A stretch of 64,000 nucleotides of DNA from Clostridium cavendishii DSM 21758 (lineage in GTDB: Bacteria; Bacillota; Clostridia; Clostridiales; Clostridiaceae). Location of the stretch: positions 74,189 to 138,188 of the forward strand of contig NZ_FQZB01000016.1 of NCBI RefSeq assembly GCF_900141845.1, given 5' to 3'. Position numbers and translations under genes: made by a program. Shown here piece after piece: positions 8,174 to 16,228 of this stretch. How positions within the stretch are numbered: the first letter of the stretch is position 1; each line of letters begins with the position of its first letter. The notes beneath the pieces are model-generated. The model ran no database searches. It was not told the DNA's origin and saw nothing but the letters and a program-made list of their open reading frames with translations.

Positions 8174-9736
8174 TTGATAAAAAAAATGAAGTTTGAAAAT
8201 AAGATTATACTTTCAGCTATAATTATTACTTTTATACCATTGACTATATCGTATTCTATTTTCTTGCAGGACAAGTTGGAATTTATTGATCAAAGTGCAA
8301 AAGTTAATATAAAACAAGCTGCATTTAGTGTAAGCCATTCAACACTTGTACAGGAAAAACTTTATAAAAGAGAAAATGATTATTCAATTCAAAATTTTAC
8401 TAAAAGCTTTATAAATAACGACAATAATACCGATATTATAGTTGTTGCAGATATGAATGGAATAAAATATTCTCATTTAGATGAAAGTCAAATTAAAGAA
8501 GTGTTTGTAAATGAAGATAAAAGGAGAGTTTTAGAAACTGGGGAAGGTTATTATTCAAGAATGGTTGGGTCTATGGGTGACACATTAAGATGGTTTGAAC
8601 CTGTTTATTATAATGGAAAACAAGTTGGTTTTGTAATGGTAGGAAAATTTTATGACAAAATTGAACTTGTAAACAAAAGGACTAAGGGAAAATATATATT
8701 ATTATTTATGATGAGTTTTTCTATTGCTATAGTTATTTCAAAGTTTTTTGCTATGAAAGTTAAAAAAGCAATATTAGGTATGGAACCAGAAGAAATTGCA
8801 AATTTATATAATCAGAAGAAAGCAATAATAAATAGTGTTAAAGAAGGTATAATTGCTCTCAATAAGGAGGATGAAGTAACGGAGATAAGCGTAAATTGTT
8901 ACGAACTATTTCCGGACTTTTCAGTAGAAAAGATAAAACAAAAGTTATCTTCTTATATTAAGGAAAGAAAACACTTTGAAATGAAGGAATTCATAATACA
9001 AGGAGAAAAAATATTTGTTACAATGCAACCATTAATTATAAATAATAAATATCTAGGTATGGTTATAACTTTTATCGCTAAGGAAGATATTAATAAGATA
9101 GCGAAGGAAATAACCGGTGTAGACGAAATGGTTAAAAATTTAAGAGCAAATGTACATGAATTTAAAAATAATTTACATGTTATTTTAGGATTATTACACA
9201 TAAAAGAGTATGATGAGGCTAGAAGCTATATACAACAAATACAACAGATACAGGAAATGAATACAATTAAATTTTCGAATATAGAAGATTCATATGTTAG
9301 AGCATTATTATTAAGTAGAGAATTAGTTGCAAAAGAAAGAAATATAGAATTAGTTCTTACAGAAGAGTCATTTTTATATAAGGAGCACAATTATGTTGAT
9401 TCATATGATTTAGTAACCATATTAGGCAATTTAATAGAAAATGCTTTTGAAGCTTGTACTATAAAAGAAAGTAAAAATAAAAAGGTCGAGATAACTTTGT
9501 TTGAAGATAATACTCTTATTGAAATACAGGTAAGAGATAATGGTAAAGAAATAGAAGAAGAAATTAAAAAGAGTATCTTCGATATAGGAATATCCTCAAA
9601 AGGAAGTAATAGAGGCACAGGCTTACACTTGGTTAAAAGTAGGGTAGAACTATATGATGGGAATATAGAAATAGAAGAATTTGAAGAAGAAAAGATATTT
9701 GTTATAACTATTTTTAAGGGAGTAGAAAACATATGA
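8174..9736 (+). CDS. CitA/DcuS-family sensor histidine kinase
   Basis: Membrane sensor kinase for di- or tricarboxylates or related acids. It has a membrane segment near residues 10-28, an extracytoplasmic sensor domain to about 165, a second membrane segment at about 170-190, a cytoplasmic PAS domain, a Spo0B-like H-box 'ANVHEFKNNLHVILGLL' with the phospho-accepting His, and a C-terminal HATPase with 'LIENAFEAC' (N box) and 'SSKGSNRGTGLHL' (G box). The start is probably TTG 8174, with AAAGGTGG seven bases upstream. The ATG at 8153 precedes that site. It overlaps the response regulator by four bases. ATTTAAGT at 8121-8128, before the gene, matches the repeats ahead of the permease operon and hints at autoregulation. 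Confidence 0.93.
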   Translation: MIKKMKFENKIILSAIIITFIPLTISYSIFLQDKLEFIDQSAKVNIKQAAFSVSHSTLVQEKLYKRENDYSIQNFTKSFINNDNNTDIIVVADMNGIKYSHLDESQIKEVFVNEDKRRVLETGEGYYSRMVGSMGDTLRWFEPVYYNGKQVGFVMVGKFYDKIELVNKRTKGKYILLFMMSFSIAIVISKFFAMKVKKAILGMEPEEIANLYNQKKAIINSVKEGIIALNKEDEVTEISVNCYELFPDFSVEKIKQKLSSYIKERKHFEMKEFIIQGEKIFVTMQPLIINNKYLGMVITFIAKEDINKIAKEITGVDEMVKNLRANVHEFKNNLHVILGLLHIKEYDEARSYIQQIQQIQEMNTIKFSNIEDSYVRALLLSRELVAKERNIELVLTEESFLYKEHNYVDSYDLVTILGNLIENAFEACTIKESKNKKVEITLFEDNTLIEIQVRDNGKEIEEEIKKSIFDIGISSKGSNRGTGLHLVKSRVELYDGNIEIEEFEEEKIFVITIFKGVENI

Positions 9737-10410
9737 TAAAGATATTAATAGTAGAAGATGACCCAATGGTAGCCATGATTCATAGAAGATATTTAGAGAA
9801 TTTAGGATATACTGATATATTAGGTCCTGTAACTACAGAAGAAGAAGTTTTAAGTATATTGGAAAAAGAGGCTGTGAATTTAATATTACTAGATGTATAT
9901 TTACCTAAAGAAAGCGGTATAGAAATTCTTAAAACAATAAGGGAAAAACAATATTTACAATATGTAATTATGATTACAGCAGCTAATACAGTTGAAGAGT
10001 TAAAGAAAGCTTTTTCTTATGGAGTAGTAGATTATTTGGTTAAACCTTTCGAAGCAGATAGATTTGAAGAGGCTATTAACAAATATAAAACAAGACATTC
10101 TATATTTAATAAAAAGGATGTTATAAGTCAGGAGGATATTGACAATACTTTTATAAAGGATAGTGATATGACCATTACATTACCAAAAGGTCTTAATGAA
10201 AGAACGCTTAAGAAGGTTGTAGAATTTTTAAGGGAAAGACCACAGAGGGTATGGACTTTAAGAGAAATTGCTTATGAGCTTAAAATAAGTAATGTAACTA
10301 TAAAAAAATATATGGATTACTTAGAGGAAACTAATAAGGTTAATGTTACTCTTACAAGTGGAAATATTGGAAGGCCTGAACATAAGTACACTTTTAATCT
10401 AGAGATTTAA
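9733..10410 (+). CDS. CitB/DcuR-family response regulator
   Basis: Partner of the preceding kinase, with translation coupled through an ATGA overlap. The receiver domain (1-120) has the acidic pair 'VEDD', the phospho-accepting Asp in 'LLDVYLP' and the conserved Lys in 'LVKPF'. A linker and a C-terminal helix-turn-helix domain (about 160-220) with 'WTLREIAYELKISNVTIKKYMDYLEE' follow, typical of CitB, DpiA and MalR regulators. By family analogy it activates the transporter and enzyme genes next to it. The ACTTAAATAAC repeats at 5728-5747 are the best candidate binding sites. Confidence 0.93.
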   Translation: MIKILIVEDDPMVAMIHRRYLENLGYTDILGPVTTEEEVLSILEKEAVNLILLDVYLPKESGIEILKTIREKQYLQYVIMITAANTVEELKKAFSYGVVDYLVKPFEADRFEEAINKYKTRHSIFNKKDVISQEDIDNTFIKDSDMTITLPKGLNERTLKKVVEFLRERPQRVWTLREIAYELKISNVTIKKYMDYLEETNKVNVTLTSGNIGRPEHKYTFNLEI

Positions 10411-10495
10411 GAACGGGAAAAAGTTGTAAAATAGTATGCCAGGTGGTAATATATAGCTATAAAGGATTTTATGTATAAAGAAGAGGGGCGAGAAT

Positions 10496-10681
10496 ATGGA
10501 TTTCAATAAACACAAGTACATAGGTTTTTTAGGTTTATTATCACTAATAGGATTAAAAGGATTTAATGGAGGAAGTCATCTTTGGCTTATATTCTTTTTA
10601 AATTATGGGTGGTTTACATTTTTTTATGAAAATAGTTATGTGTATAAAAGAAAATTGGCTAAAGTATCAAATAAAGTTTAA
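10496..10681 (+). CDS. small membrane protein (DUF3796-like)
   Basis: A 61-residue protein with one or two hydrophobic segments, beginning 'KYIGFLGLLSLIGLKGF', which matches the short glycine/leucine-rich opening of DUF3796-type membrane proteins. The ATG has a purine-rich binding site (AGAGGGGCGAGA). Function is unknown. It follows the two-component genes by 85 bases and precedes a terminator, so it may ride on their transcript. Confidence 0.65.
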   Translation: MDFNKHKYIGFLGLLSLIGLKGFNGGSHLWLIFFLNYGWFTFFYENSYVYKRKLAKVSNKV

Positions 10682-10724
10682 ATAAGTGCTTTATGAATAA
10701 GTATGATTAGCTAATAAATAATTT

Positions 10725-10771
10725 AGGTGTATAAGATTTTATGTAATTTAAAAGCTTATGCACCTTTATTT
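10725..10771 (+). terminator. Rho-independent terminator
   Basis: AGGTGTATAAG (10725-10735) pairs with CTTATGCACCT (10755-10765) with one G-T pair, followed by TTATTT. Confidence 0.75.
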
Positions 10772-10860
10772 GTTCTAAAAAATATGGATGTAAATTATTG
10801 TGTGATATATAATTAGAATATAAAGTTTTTTTGATAATACTAAAATTAGAGAGGTTTTTT

Positions 10861-11199
10861 ATGGGGATAGAGTATCAATTAGTAAATAAGACAAAAAAAG
10901 AAATAATAACGTATATTCATATACCAGCAAGTAAAAAAAGAGAGCTTGCTGGAAATACTATTTCAGCATCCATAACGACTTGGTATTTGTTAAACAATAG
11001 TGGAGATGAAATTAAATTTGTTTCAGATGAAGAGTATTTTAAAGAAAATGATAAATTTAAAAATTATAAAGATGTAACTGAAGAAGTAATTATTGATTTA
11101 ATTAAAAATAATATTATAAGAGATGAAGGAATTGAATATATGGATGAAGATGAGAATTCGTGTTATATAAGAAAACTTATTAATATTTGGTGTGAGTAA
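10861..11199 (+). CDS. small hypothetical protein, immunity-protein-like
   Basis: 112 residues, soluble, acidic, no signal peptide. ATG 10861 follows GAGAGG by seven bases; an upstream in-frame ATA/TTG region has no binding site. It opens 'GIEYQLVNKTKKEIITYIHIPASKKRELAGN', a beta-rich style common in small proteins encoded beside polymorphic toxins. It is the first of three consecutive small acidic genes with separate ribosome binding sites (10861, 11225, 11752). No toxin gene is seen next to them. The immunity role is inference from style and clustering. Confidence 0.65.
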   Translation: MGIEYQLVNKTKKEIITYIHIPASKKRELAGNTISASITTWYLLNNSGDEIKFVSDEEYFKENDKFKNYKDVTEEVIIDLIKNNIIRDEGIEYMDEDENSCYIRKLINIWCE

Positions 11200-11224
11200 T
11201 TTTAAAAAGATAGGAGAATGAAGT

Positions 11225-11719
11225 ATGCATAATATAAGAGGTTTTATTGCTAAAAATAAAATTATAAAAAGTTTGGCAAATGATTTTGTATATGCAGATG
11301 TTACACTATTAAATCAAGGCTTTTCAATGATTTTTTTAGTTGATAAACTTTATGATGATATTAATGAATTAGTTAATAGTAATTATAAGATAGAATTTGA
11401 TGATGAGTTTGGGTATTTTTCACCAGCTATTTATAATTTACTAGAAATTAAATCTTCACATGGCAAAATAGCATATATAGAGACGGATTATTTTGGAGGG
11501 GATGGTGTACAGGCAGCAATTTTATTTGAGAAAGGATTAATTAAAATAGGACCTAATATAAGTAAAACTTTATGGGATGGAAAAAGTAATTCTTATATTA
11601 CTACGCCTAAAGGAGAGAGGGCTATTAATATGATATTAAAAGAACTTGGTGTTTATAGAAAAGGAAATATGGATGAATTTGATAATATAGGATTATCATT
11701 ATATAGAAGAATGGATTAG
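11225..11719 (+). CDS. hypothetical protein, immunity-protein-like
   Basis: 164 residues, soluble. The ATG at 11225 is preceded by GATAGGAGAATG. It carries the segments 'MHNIRGFIAKNKII', 'FSMIFLVDKLYDDINEL' and 'KIAYIETDYFGGDGVQAAILFE', which I associate with a small protein type found in immunity gene arrays of Firmicutes, though I cannot name a family. It lies 25 bases after the previous gene and 32 before the next, so the three are probably co-transcribed. No catalytic motif is visible. Confidence 0.7.
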   Translation: MHNIRGFIAKNKIIKSLANDFVYADVTLLNQGFSMIFLVDKLYDDINELVNSNYKIEFDDEFGYFSPAIYNLLEIKSSHGKIAYIETDYFGGDGVQAAILFEKGLIKIGPNISKTLWDGKSNSYITTPKGERAINMILKELGVYRKGNMDEFDNIGLSLYRRMD

Positions 11720-11751
11720 TATGTAAATTATAATATTAAAGGAAGTGTAAA

Positions 11752-12078
11752 ATGTTAATTCAAAATGAAAGTAAATTAAAGTTGGTTTATAAGAATATTT
11801 GCCTTGGAGAGGTTATATACACAGATAGTGATTTTCCATGGTTGTGTGGTAAGTTGAAAGCAAATGATAATTTTGAAATATTTAAGCCATTTTTTTATGA
11901 ATTAGTGGAATCTCTTAATGAAGGTAATGAATTTGATGAAACAAAATGGAATAAAGACTGGAGTGAATTTGAAAATTGGACATTATTAGATGAAGAGGAA
12001 ATTATAGATATATGTCTGCCAATGATTTATGAAGAGGTTGATGGGTATTTTGATATTGGGTGGAGATTACGATTTTAA
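11752..12078 (+). CDS. small acidic hypothetical protein, immunity-protein-like
   Basis: 108 residues, strongly acidic and rich in Trp and Phe ('WNKDWSEFENWTLLDEEEI'), no membrane segment. The ATG is preceded by AAAGGAAGTG. It is the third member of the small-gene cluster, and its high acidity is typical of proteins that neutralise basic nuclease toxins. That role is inference; no cognate toxin is in the window. Confidence 0.65.
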   Translation: MLIQNESKLKLVYKNICLGEVIYTDSDFPWLCGKLKANDNFEIFKPFFYELVESLNEGNEFDETKWNKDWSEFENWTLLDEEEIIDICLPMIYEEVDGYFDIGWRLRF

Positions 12079-12121
12079 TATTTCTTGAAAGTAAAAAGAG
12101 TATATTGTGGAGGATAAATTA

Positions 12122-12751
12122 TTGATTGGTACATTAATAACAGCATTTATTGCATTTGTAAGTACAAATATTGATGATATAGTAGTACTTATACTACTTT
12201 TTTCACAAGCTGATAGTGATATTAAAAAGAGGAATATTATTATTGGACAATATTTAGGAGTTGCTATTTTGATTATAATAAGTATCATAGGAGCGCTAGG
12301 TGTAGCAAGTATTAACAGTAGATATGTGGGATTTCTAGGGTTAGTACCGATATATTTAGGGATAAAGACTTATATTGATTATAAAAGAAAAAAAACAAAC
12401 GATGTTAATTTATCATATAGAGATATTAAAGAAAATGTTGATGAAGAAAAGGAAACAGATAAATTTACTAAAAATCAAGTTAGTACAGGTATTTTAGCAG
12501 TAGCAACTTTAACTATTGCAGGTGGTGGAGATAATATAGGAATTTATATACCTCTTTTTGTATGTAAGAGTCTAATTGAAATTTTAATAATGCTTATAGT
12601 ATTTATAATACTTGTTGCGTTATGGTGTTTATTAGCTATTAAACTAACAGGAAAATTATTCATACAAAAAAGTATAGATAGATATAGTCACATTCTTGTC
12701 CCTATAATTTTTATTGGACTTGGATTTTTTATAATTATAAAAAGTATATAA
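12122..12751 (+). CDS. CadD-family cadmium resistance transporter
   Basis: Integral membrane protein of about 209 residues with five to six hydrophobic segments. It has the CadD-type opening 'ITAFIAFVSTNIDDIVVLILLF' with the paired aspartates and the middle motif 'LTIAGGGDNIGIYIPLF', both diagnostic for this efflux family. The start is TTG 12122 because GTGGAGG ends eight bases before it; a GTG at 12107 lies inside that site. The family is linked to cadmium resistance in staphylococci, but many chromosomal members have no tested substrate. Its stop codon is embedded in a terminator hairpin. Confidence 0.85.
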   Translation: MIGTLITAFIAFVSTNIDDIVVLILLFSQADSDIKKRNIIIGQYLGVAILIIISIIGALGVASINSRYVGFLGLVPIYLGIKTYIDYKRKKTNDVNLSYRDIKENVDEEKETDKFTKNQVSTGILAVATLTIAGGGDNIGIYIPLFVCKSLIEILIMLIVFIILVALWCLLAIKLTGKLFIQKSIDRYSHILVPIIFIGLGFFIIIKSI

Positions 12752-12790
12752 ATTGGTTTAATACATAAATACCAATTTATATACTTTATT
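12743..12790 (+). terminator. terminator overlapping the cadD-like stop codon
   Basis: A 15-base-pair perfect stem (12743-12757 with 12771-12785), 13-base loop, then TTATTTT. Confidence 0.8.
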
Positions 12791-12835
12791 TTAATATCAC
12801 GTATGTAAAAAAATACTAAAAAAACTAAATACATG

Positions 12836-12864
12836 TTGACAATTAATAGTGAAGGGTGTATTAT
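12836..12864 (+). promoter_or_regulatory. strong promoter of the NAD operon, with structured leader
   Basis: Near-consensus TTGACA (12836-12841), 17-base spacer, TATTAT (12859-12864). The roughly 100-base leader that follows has an odd palindrome AGATA-A-TATCT at about 12885 and a loose stem GTGGGCT/AGCCAC (12922-12928 / 12951-12956) just ahead of AAGGAGG. I could not match the leader to a known riboswitch. Confidence 0.8.
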
Positions 12865-12971
12865 AAAGACATAGTATTAAATAGATAATATCTAATTAAT
12901 AATATCGGAAAGATAATATATGTGGGCTATAAATTTTAAAATATAAATAAAGCCACTAAGGAGGTAAAAAA

Positions 12972-13769
12972 ATGATTTTTTTAAATGAAGGAATTGTTGA
13001 GATTAAAAGATTTCCAAATGGAGAAGTTCTAATGAATAGTGAGAGCTTTATCTTAAAGGATACTACTAATGAAATTAAGCTTAAGTTTGAAAATGATGAA
13101 GATATAACTCATTTAATATTCTTAAAGGGGCATTTAGATGAATTAAGATTAAAATGTAATTTAGTTCTACCATATATGCCATATAGCAGAATGGATAGAA
13201 CAGAAGGTATTACTGTTTTTACACTAAAACAGTTATGTAGAATAATTAATAATTTGAATTTTGAGAGTGTAACAATTTATGAACCACACTCAGAGGTTTC
13301 TGTTGCATTATTGAACAGAGTCAAAGTTATAGATATGTCAAGAAATTTAGCAAAAGAGCTTTTGGTAAAGGTAAATGGTGGAAAAGAGGAAGTGTATTTA
13401 GTTTATCCAGATGCTGGTGCTGCAAAGAGATATTCAAAACAAATTAATTATGAAAAAATTTTAACTGCTAATAAGGAACGTGATTTTAAAACTGGCTTTA
13501 TAAAGAATCTTGAGATTAATGGTAATGTTCAAGGTAAGAGTTTTAAGGCTATTATAATAGATGATTTATGTTCAAAGGGTGGAACATTTATATTAACAGC
13601 TTCTAAGTTAAAGGAAATGGGTGCAACAGAAATATATCTTGTAATAACACATTGCGAAAATACAATTTTTGAAGGTGATATATTAAAAACTGATTTAATA
13701 AAAAAAGTATATACAACTAATAGTATTTTAAATAGAGAACATGAAAAAATTAAGGTTTATAACATTTAG
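12972..13769 (+). CDS. PRPP-synthetase-like phosphoribosyltransferase-fold enzyme
   Basis: 265 residues, shorter than housekeeping ribose-phosphate diphosphokinase (about 315). Recognisable Prs landmarks are 'RFPNGEVLMN' (FxxGE), 'PYMPYSRMDR' (the PYxxYxRxDR motif), 'VYLVYPDAGAAKRY' and the ribose-phosphate loop 'IIIDDLCSKGGTFI', where the usual DTGGT is altered to SKGGT. It would make PRPP, the co-substrate of the next enzyme. A related phage protein (Adps of the NARP1 pathway) instead phosphorylates ADP-ribose; sequence alone cannot choose. It is the first gene of a three-gene operon with a strong promoter, 13 bases before the NAMPT-like gene. Confidence 0.85.
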   Translation: MIFLNEGIVEIKRFPNGEVLMNSESFILKDTTNEIKLKFENDEDITHLIFLKGHLDELRLKCNLVLPYMPYSRMDRTEGITVFTLKQLCRIINNLNFESVTIYEPHSEVSVALLNRVKVIDMSRNLAKELLVKVNGGKEEVYLVYPDAGAAKRYSKQINYEKILTANKERDFKTGFIKNLEINGNVQGKSFKAIIIDDLCSKGGTFILTASKLKEMGATEIYLVITHCENTIFEGDILKTDLIKKVYTTNSILNREHEKIKVYNI

Positions 13770-13782
13770 GGAGGGATAAATA

Positions 13783-15252
13783 ATGACAAATCCATTATTA
13801 TTAACTGATTTTTACAAAACAATTCATCATATGTGTTATGCAGAAGGGATGACAAAGTTAGTAAGTTATTGGACTCCAAGAATGTCTAGAAAAGAAGATA
13901 TGAATAAGGTTGTTATGTTTGGATTACAACCTTTTATAAAGAAAAATCTAATTAATTATTTTAATGAACACTTTTTCAATAAATCTAAGGAAGAAGTAGT
14001 TACTGAATATAAAAGAGTTATTTCTAGAACTATGGGAAATATAGCAGCTGATACAAAGCATATTGAAGCTCTTCATGATTTAGGATATTTACCGATACAA
14101 ATTAAAGCAGTAGAAGAGGGGTTAAGAGTAAATATAAAAACACCTATGATTGAGATTACTAATACTCATGAAGATTTTGCTTGGCTTGTAAATTATTTAG
14201 AAACTTTTATGAGTTGTAATATATGGCAACCAATGACAAGTGCAACTATTGCATATAGATATAGAGAAATAGTGGATAAGTATTTTGAACTTACTGTAGA
14301 AAATGGAGAGTTAAAAAAAGCTTGTGGAGATTTTAGTATGAGGGGGTTTAGTTCTGTAGAAAGTGCAGAGATTAGTAGTGCCGCACATTTACTTTCTTTT
14401 GTAGGAACTGCCACAATACCTTCAATTGTTTATTTAGAGAAATATTATAATTGTAATATAGATGATGAAATAGTTGGACTTGGAACCCCATCTACAGAAC
14501 ACAGTGTAATGTGTAGCTATGGAACTGATGAATTTAAAGCATATAAAAGGTTAATAACTGAAGTGTTTCCAAGTGGAGTTATAAGTATAGTATCTGATAC
14601 TTATGATTACTTTAATGTTATAACAAGTCTTCTTCCAAGATTAAAAGAAGAAATATTAAATAGAGATGGAAAAGTTGTTATTAGGGGAGATAGTGGAGAC
14701 CCAGTAAAAATAATTTGTGGTGATAAGTACGCTAAAAAAGATAGTCCAGAATATAAGGGAACTGTTGAACTATTATGGTATATATTTGGAGGGAAAATTA
14801 ATTCAAAGGGATACAAGGTTCTAAATAGTAAAGTAGGCACTATTTATGGTGATAGTATAACTGTAGAAAGATGTGAAGAGATTTGCAAGGGGTTAGAGGA
14901 AAAGGGATTTGCAGTAAGTAATTGTGTATTTGGAATAGGTTCATACACATATCAATATAATACTAGGGATACTTTTGGCTTTGCTCTAAAAGCGACACAT
15001 GCTGTAATAAATGGTGAGGAAAGATTCATTTTTAAAGATCCTAAAACTGATACAGGAAACTTTAAAAAGTCACAAAAGGGAATGTGCTATGTATATAAAG
15101 AGGGGCAAGATATTTTATATAAGGATGAACTAACTATAAAAGAGCAAGAGGAGCGTAAAGATAATCTATTAGAAGTTGTTTTTAAGGATGGAAAATTAAT
15201 AAAAGATTATTCTTTAGCGGAAATAAGAAATAGACTACATGAAAATTTCTAA
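13783..15252 (+). CDS. nadV: nicotinamide phosphoribosyltransferase (NadV/NAMPT type)
   Basis: 489 residues, the length of NAMPT/NadV enzymes rather than the shorter PncB. It should join nicotinamide to PRPP giving NMN. Motifs seen are 'DFSMRGFSSVESAEISSAAHL', 'GTPSTEHSVMCSYG' containing the histidine that is phosphorylated in NAMPT, 'VSDTYDYFNVI' and 'VIRGDSGDP' for phosphoribosyl binding. The ATG is preceded by TAGGGAGGG. Pairing with a Prs-like gene is common in phages and some bacteria; in the NARP1 pathway the NAMPT-like partner (Namat) uses ADP-ribose pyrophosphate and makes NAD directly. Which reaction occurs here is open. Confidence 0.92.
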   Translation: MTNPLLLTDFYKTIHHMCYAEGMTKLVSYWTPRMSRKEDMNKVVMFGLQPFIKKNLINYFNEHFFNKSKEEVVTEYKRVISRTMGNIAADTKHIEALHDLGYLPIQIKAVEEGLRVNIKTPMIEITNTHEDFAWLVNYLETFMSCNIWQPMTSATIAYRYREIVDKYFELTVENGELKKACGDFSMRGFSSVESAEISSAAHLLSFVGTATIPSIVYLEKYYNCNIDDEIVGLGTPSTEHSVMCSYGTDEFKAYKRLITEVFPSGVISIVSDTYDYFNVITSLLPRLKEEILNRDGKVVIRGDSGDPVKIICGDKYAKKDSPEYKGTVELLWYIFGGKINSKGYKVLNSKVGTIYGDSITVERCEEICKGLEEKGFAVSNCVFGIGSYTYQYNTRDTFGFALKATHAVINGEERFIFKDPKTDTGNFKKSQKGMCYVYKEGQDILYKDELTIKEQEERKDNLLEVVFKDGKLIKDYSLAEIRNRLHENF

Positions 15253-15272
15253 AATGTAAGAGGTGTTATAAA

Positions 15273-16007
15273 ATGAGAGATAATTTTGATGTAAATAAAG
15301 AAAGTAAAAATATTATAAATTGGATTAAAGAATATTTTGATAATCAACCTAATGCAAAGGGAGCTATTATTGGAATTAGTGGTGGAAAAGATAGTACAAT
15401 AGTAGCAAAATTATTAGTAGAAGCTTTAGGGAAAGATAGAGTGTTTGGTGTTCTAATGCCTAATGGAGATCAAAAGGATATAAGTGATAGTTTAAGGGTA
15501 GTAAAACTTCTTGAAATTAAATATAAAATAGTTAATATAGAAAAGGCTTATAATGGATTATTAGAAGGAATAAATGAAGAGGATTTATCAATTGATGCTA
15601 AAATAAATATCCCACCGAGGTTAAGAATGGCTACTTTATATGCACTAGGATCTAATATTCACTATAGAGTATGTGGAACAGGAAATAAGTCAGAAGGCTT
15701 TGTAGGATATACAACGAAATGGGGAGATAATGCTTTTGACTTTAATCCTATAGGGGATTTAACAACAGAAGAGGTTATAGCTGTTGGGGATAGTTTAGGT
15801 TTGCCATATGAATTAGTTCATAAAACCCCAAGTGATGGGTTAACAGGACAATCAGATGAAGAAAAGTTAGGTTTTTCTTATGAACAAATAAATAAATATA
15901 TAGAACAAGGTTCTTGTGGTGATATAGAAATAGATAAAAAAATAAAATTAAAGAATGAATATAATAGGCATAAGACAGAATTACCTGTAAAATATATAGT
16001 GATATAA
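15273..16007 (+). CDS. nadE: NH3-dependent NAD synthetase
   Basis: 244 residues, the size of the ammonia-dependent NadE without a glutaminase domain. The PP-loop ATP-binding motif 'GISGGKDSTIVAKLL' is at about 33-47. The family segments 'CGTGNKSEGFVGYTTKWGD' and 'PIGDLTTEEV' are present, as is 'KTPSDGLTGQSDEEKLGF'. It amidates deamido-NAD to NAD in the cytoplasm, the last step of synthesis. Its place after a nicotinamide-salvage pair is unusual, since that route does not pass through deamido-NAD unless the products are for parallel branches. It ends at a clear terminator. Confidence 0.94.
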   Translation: MRDNFDVNKESKNIINWIKEYFDNQPNAKGAIIGISGGKDSTIVAKLLVEALGKDRVFGVLMPNGDQKDISDSLRVVKLLEIKYKIVNIEKAYNGLLEGINEEDLSIDAKINIPPRLRMATLYALGSNIHYRVCGTGNKSEGFVGYTTKWGDNAFDFNPIGDLTTEEVIAVGDSLGLPYELVHKTPSDGLTGQSDEEKLGFSYEQINKYIEQGSCGDIEIDKKIKLKNEYNRHKTELPVKYIVI

Positions 16008-16033
16008 TTGATAATTATTCTAAATTAGATTGG

Positions 16034-16079
16034 AAAGATATGCGATTTAGGTGTATACTTAAATTGCATATCTTTTTTT
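16034..16079 (+). terminator. terminator of the NAD operon
   Basis: AAAGATATGC...ATTTA pairs with TAAAT...GCATATCTTT around an AT loop and is followed by seven T residues. Confidence 0.85.
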
Positions 16080-16228
16080 GAGCGCATATTATTATTTTAA
16101 TAAACAAAGAATATGGAGGATTTTTGTAGATTATATGGGGTAGTTTTAAATTTGTAGAAGGTAGTGCTATAAAGGAAATGCAAATATAGTATTTTAAAAG
16201 ACAAAAATGAATTTTTGGAGGTAACATA

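Noticed and set aside
12865..12971. Possible NAD-sensing riboswitch in the leader of the NAD operon
   Set aside because: Only a short loose stem and an AT-rich palindrome; no match to remembered riboswitch cores.
16080..16228. Possible TPP riboswitch before the ABC importer, which could have identified a thiamine-precursor transporter
   Set aside because: No CTGAGA-type core or paired THI-box segments could be found.
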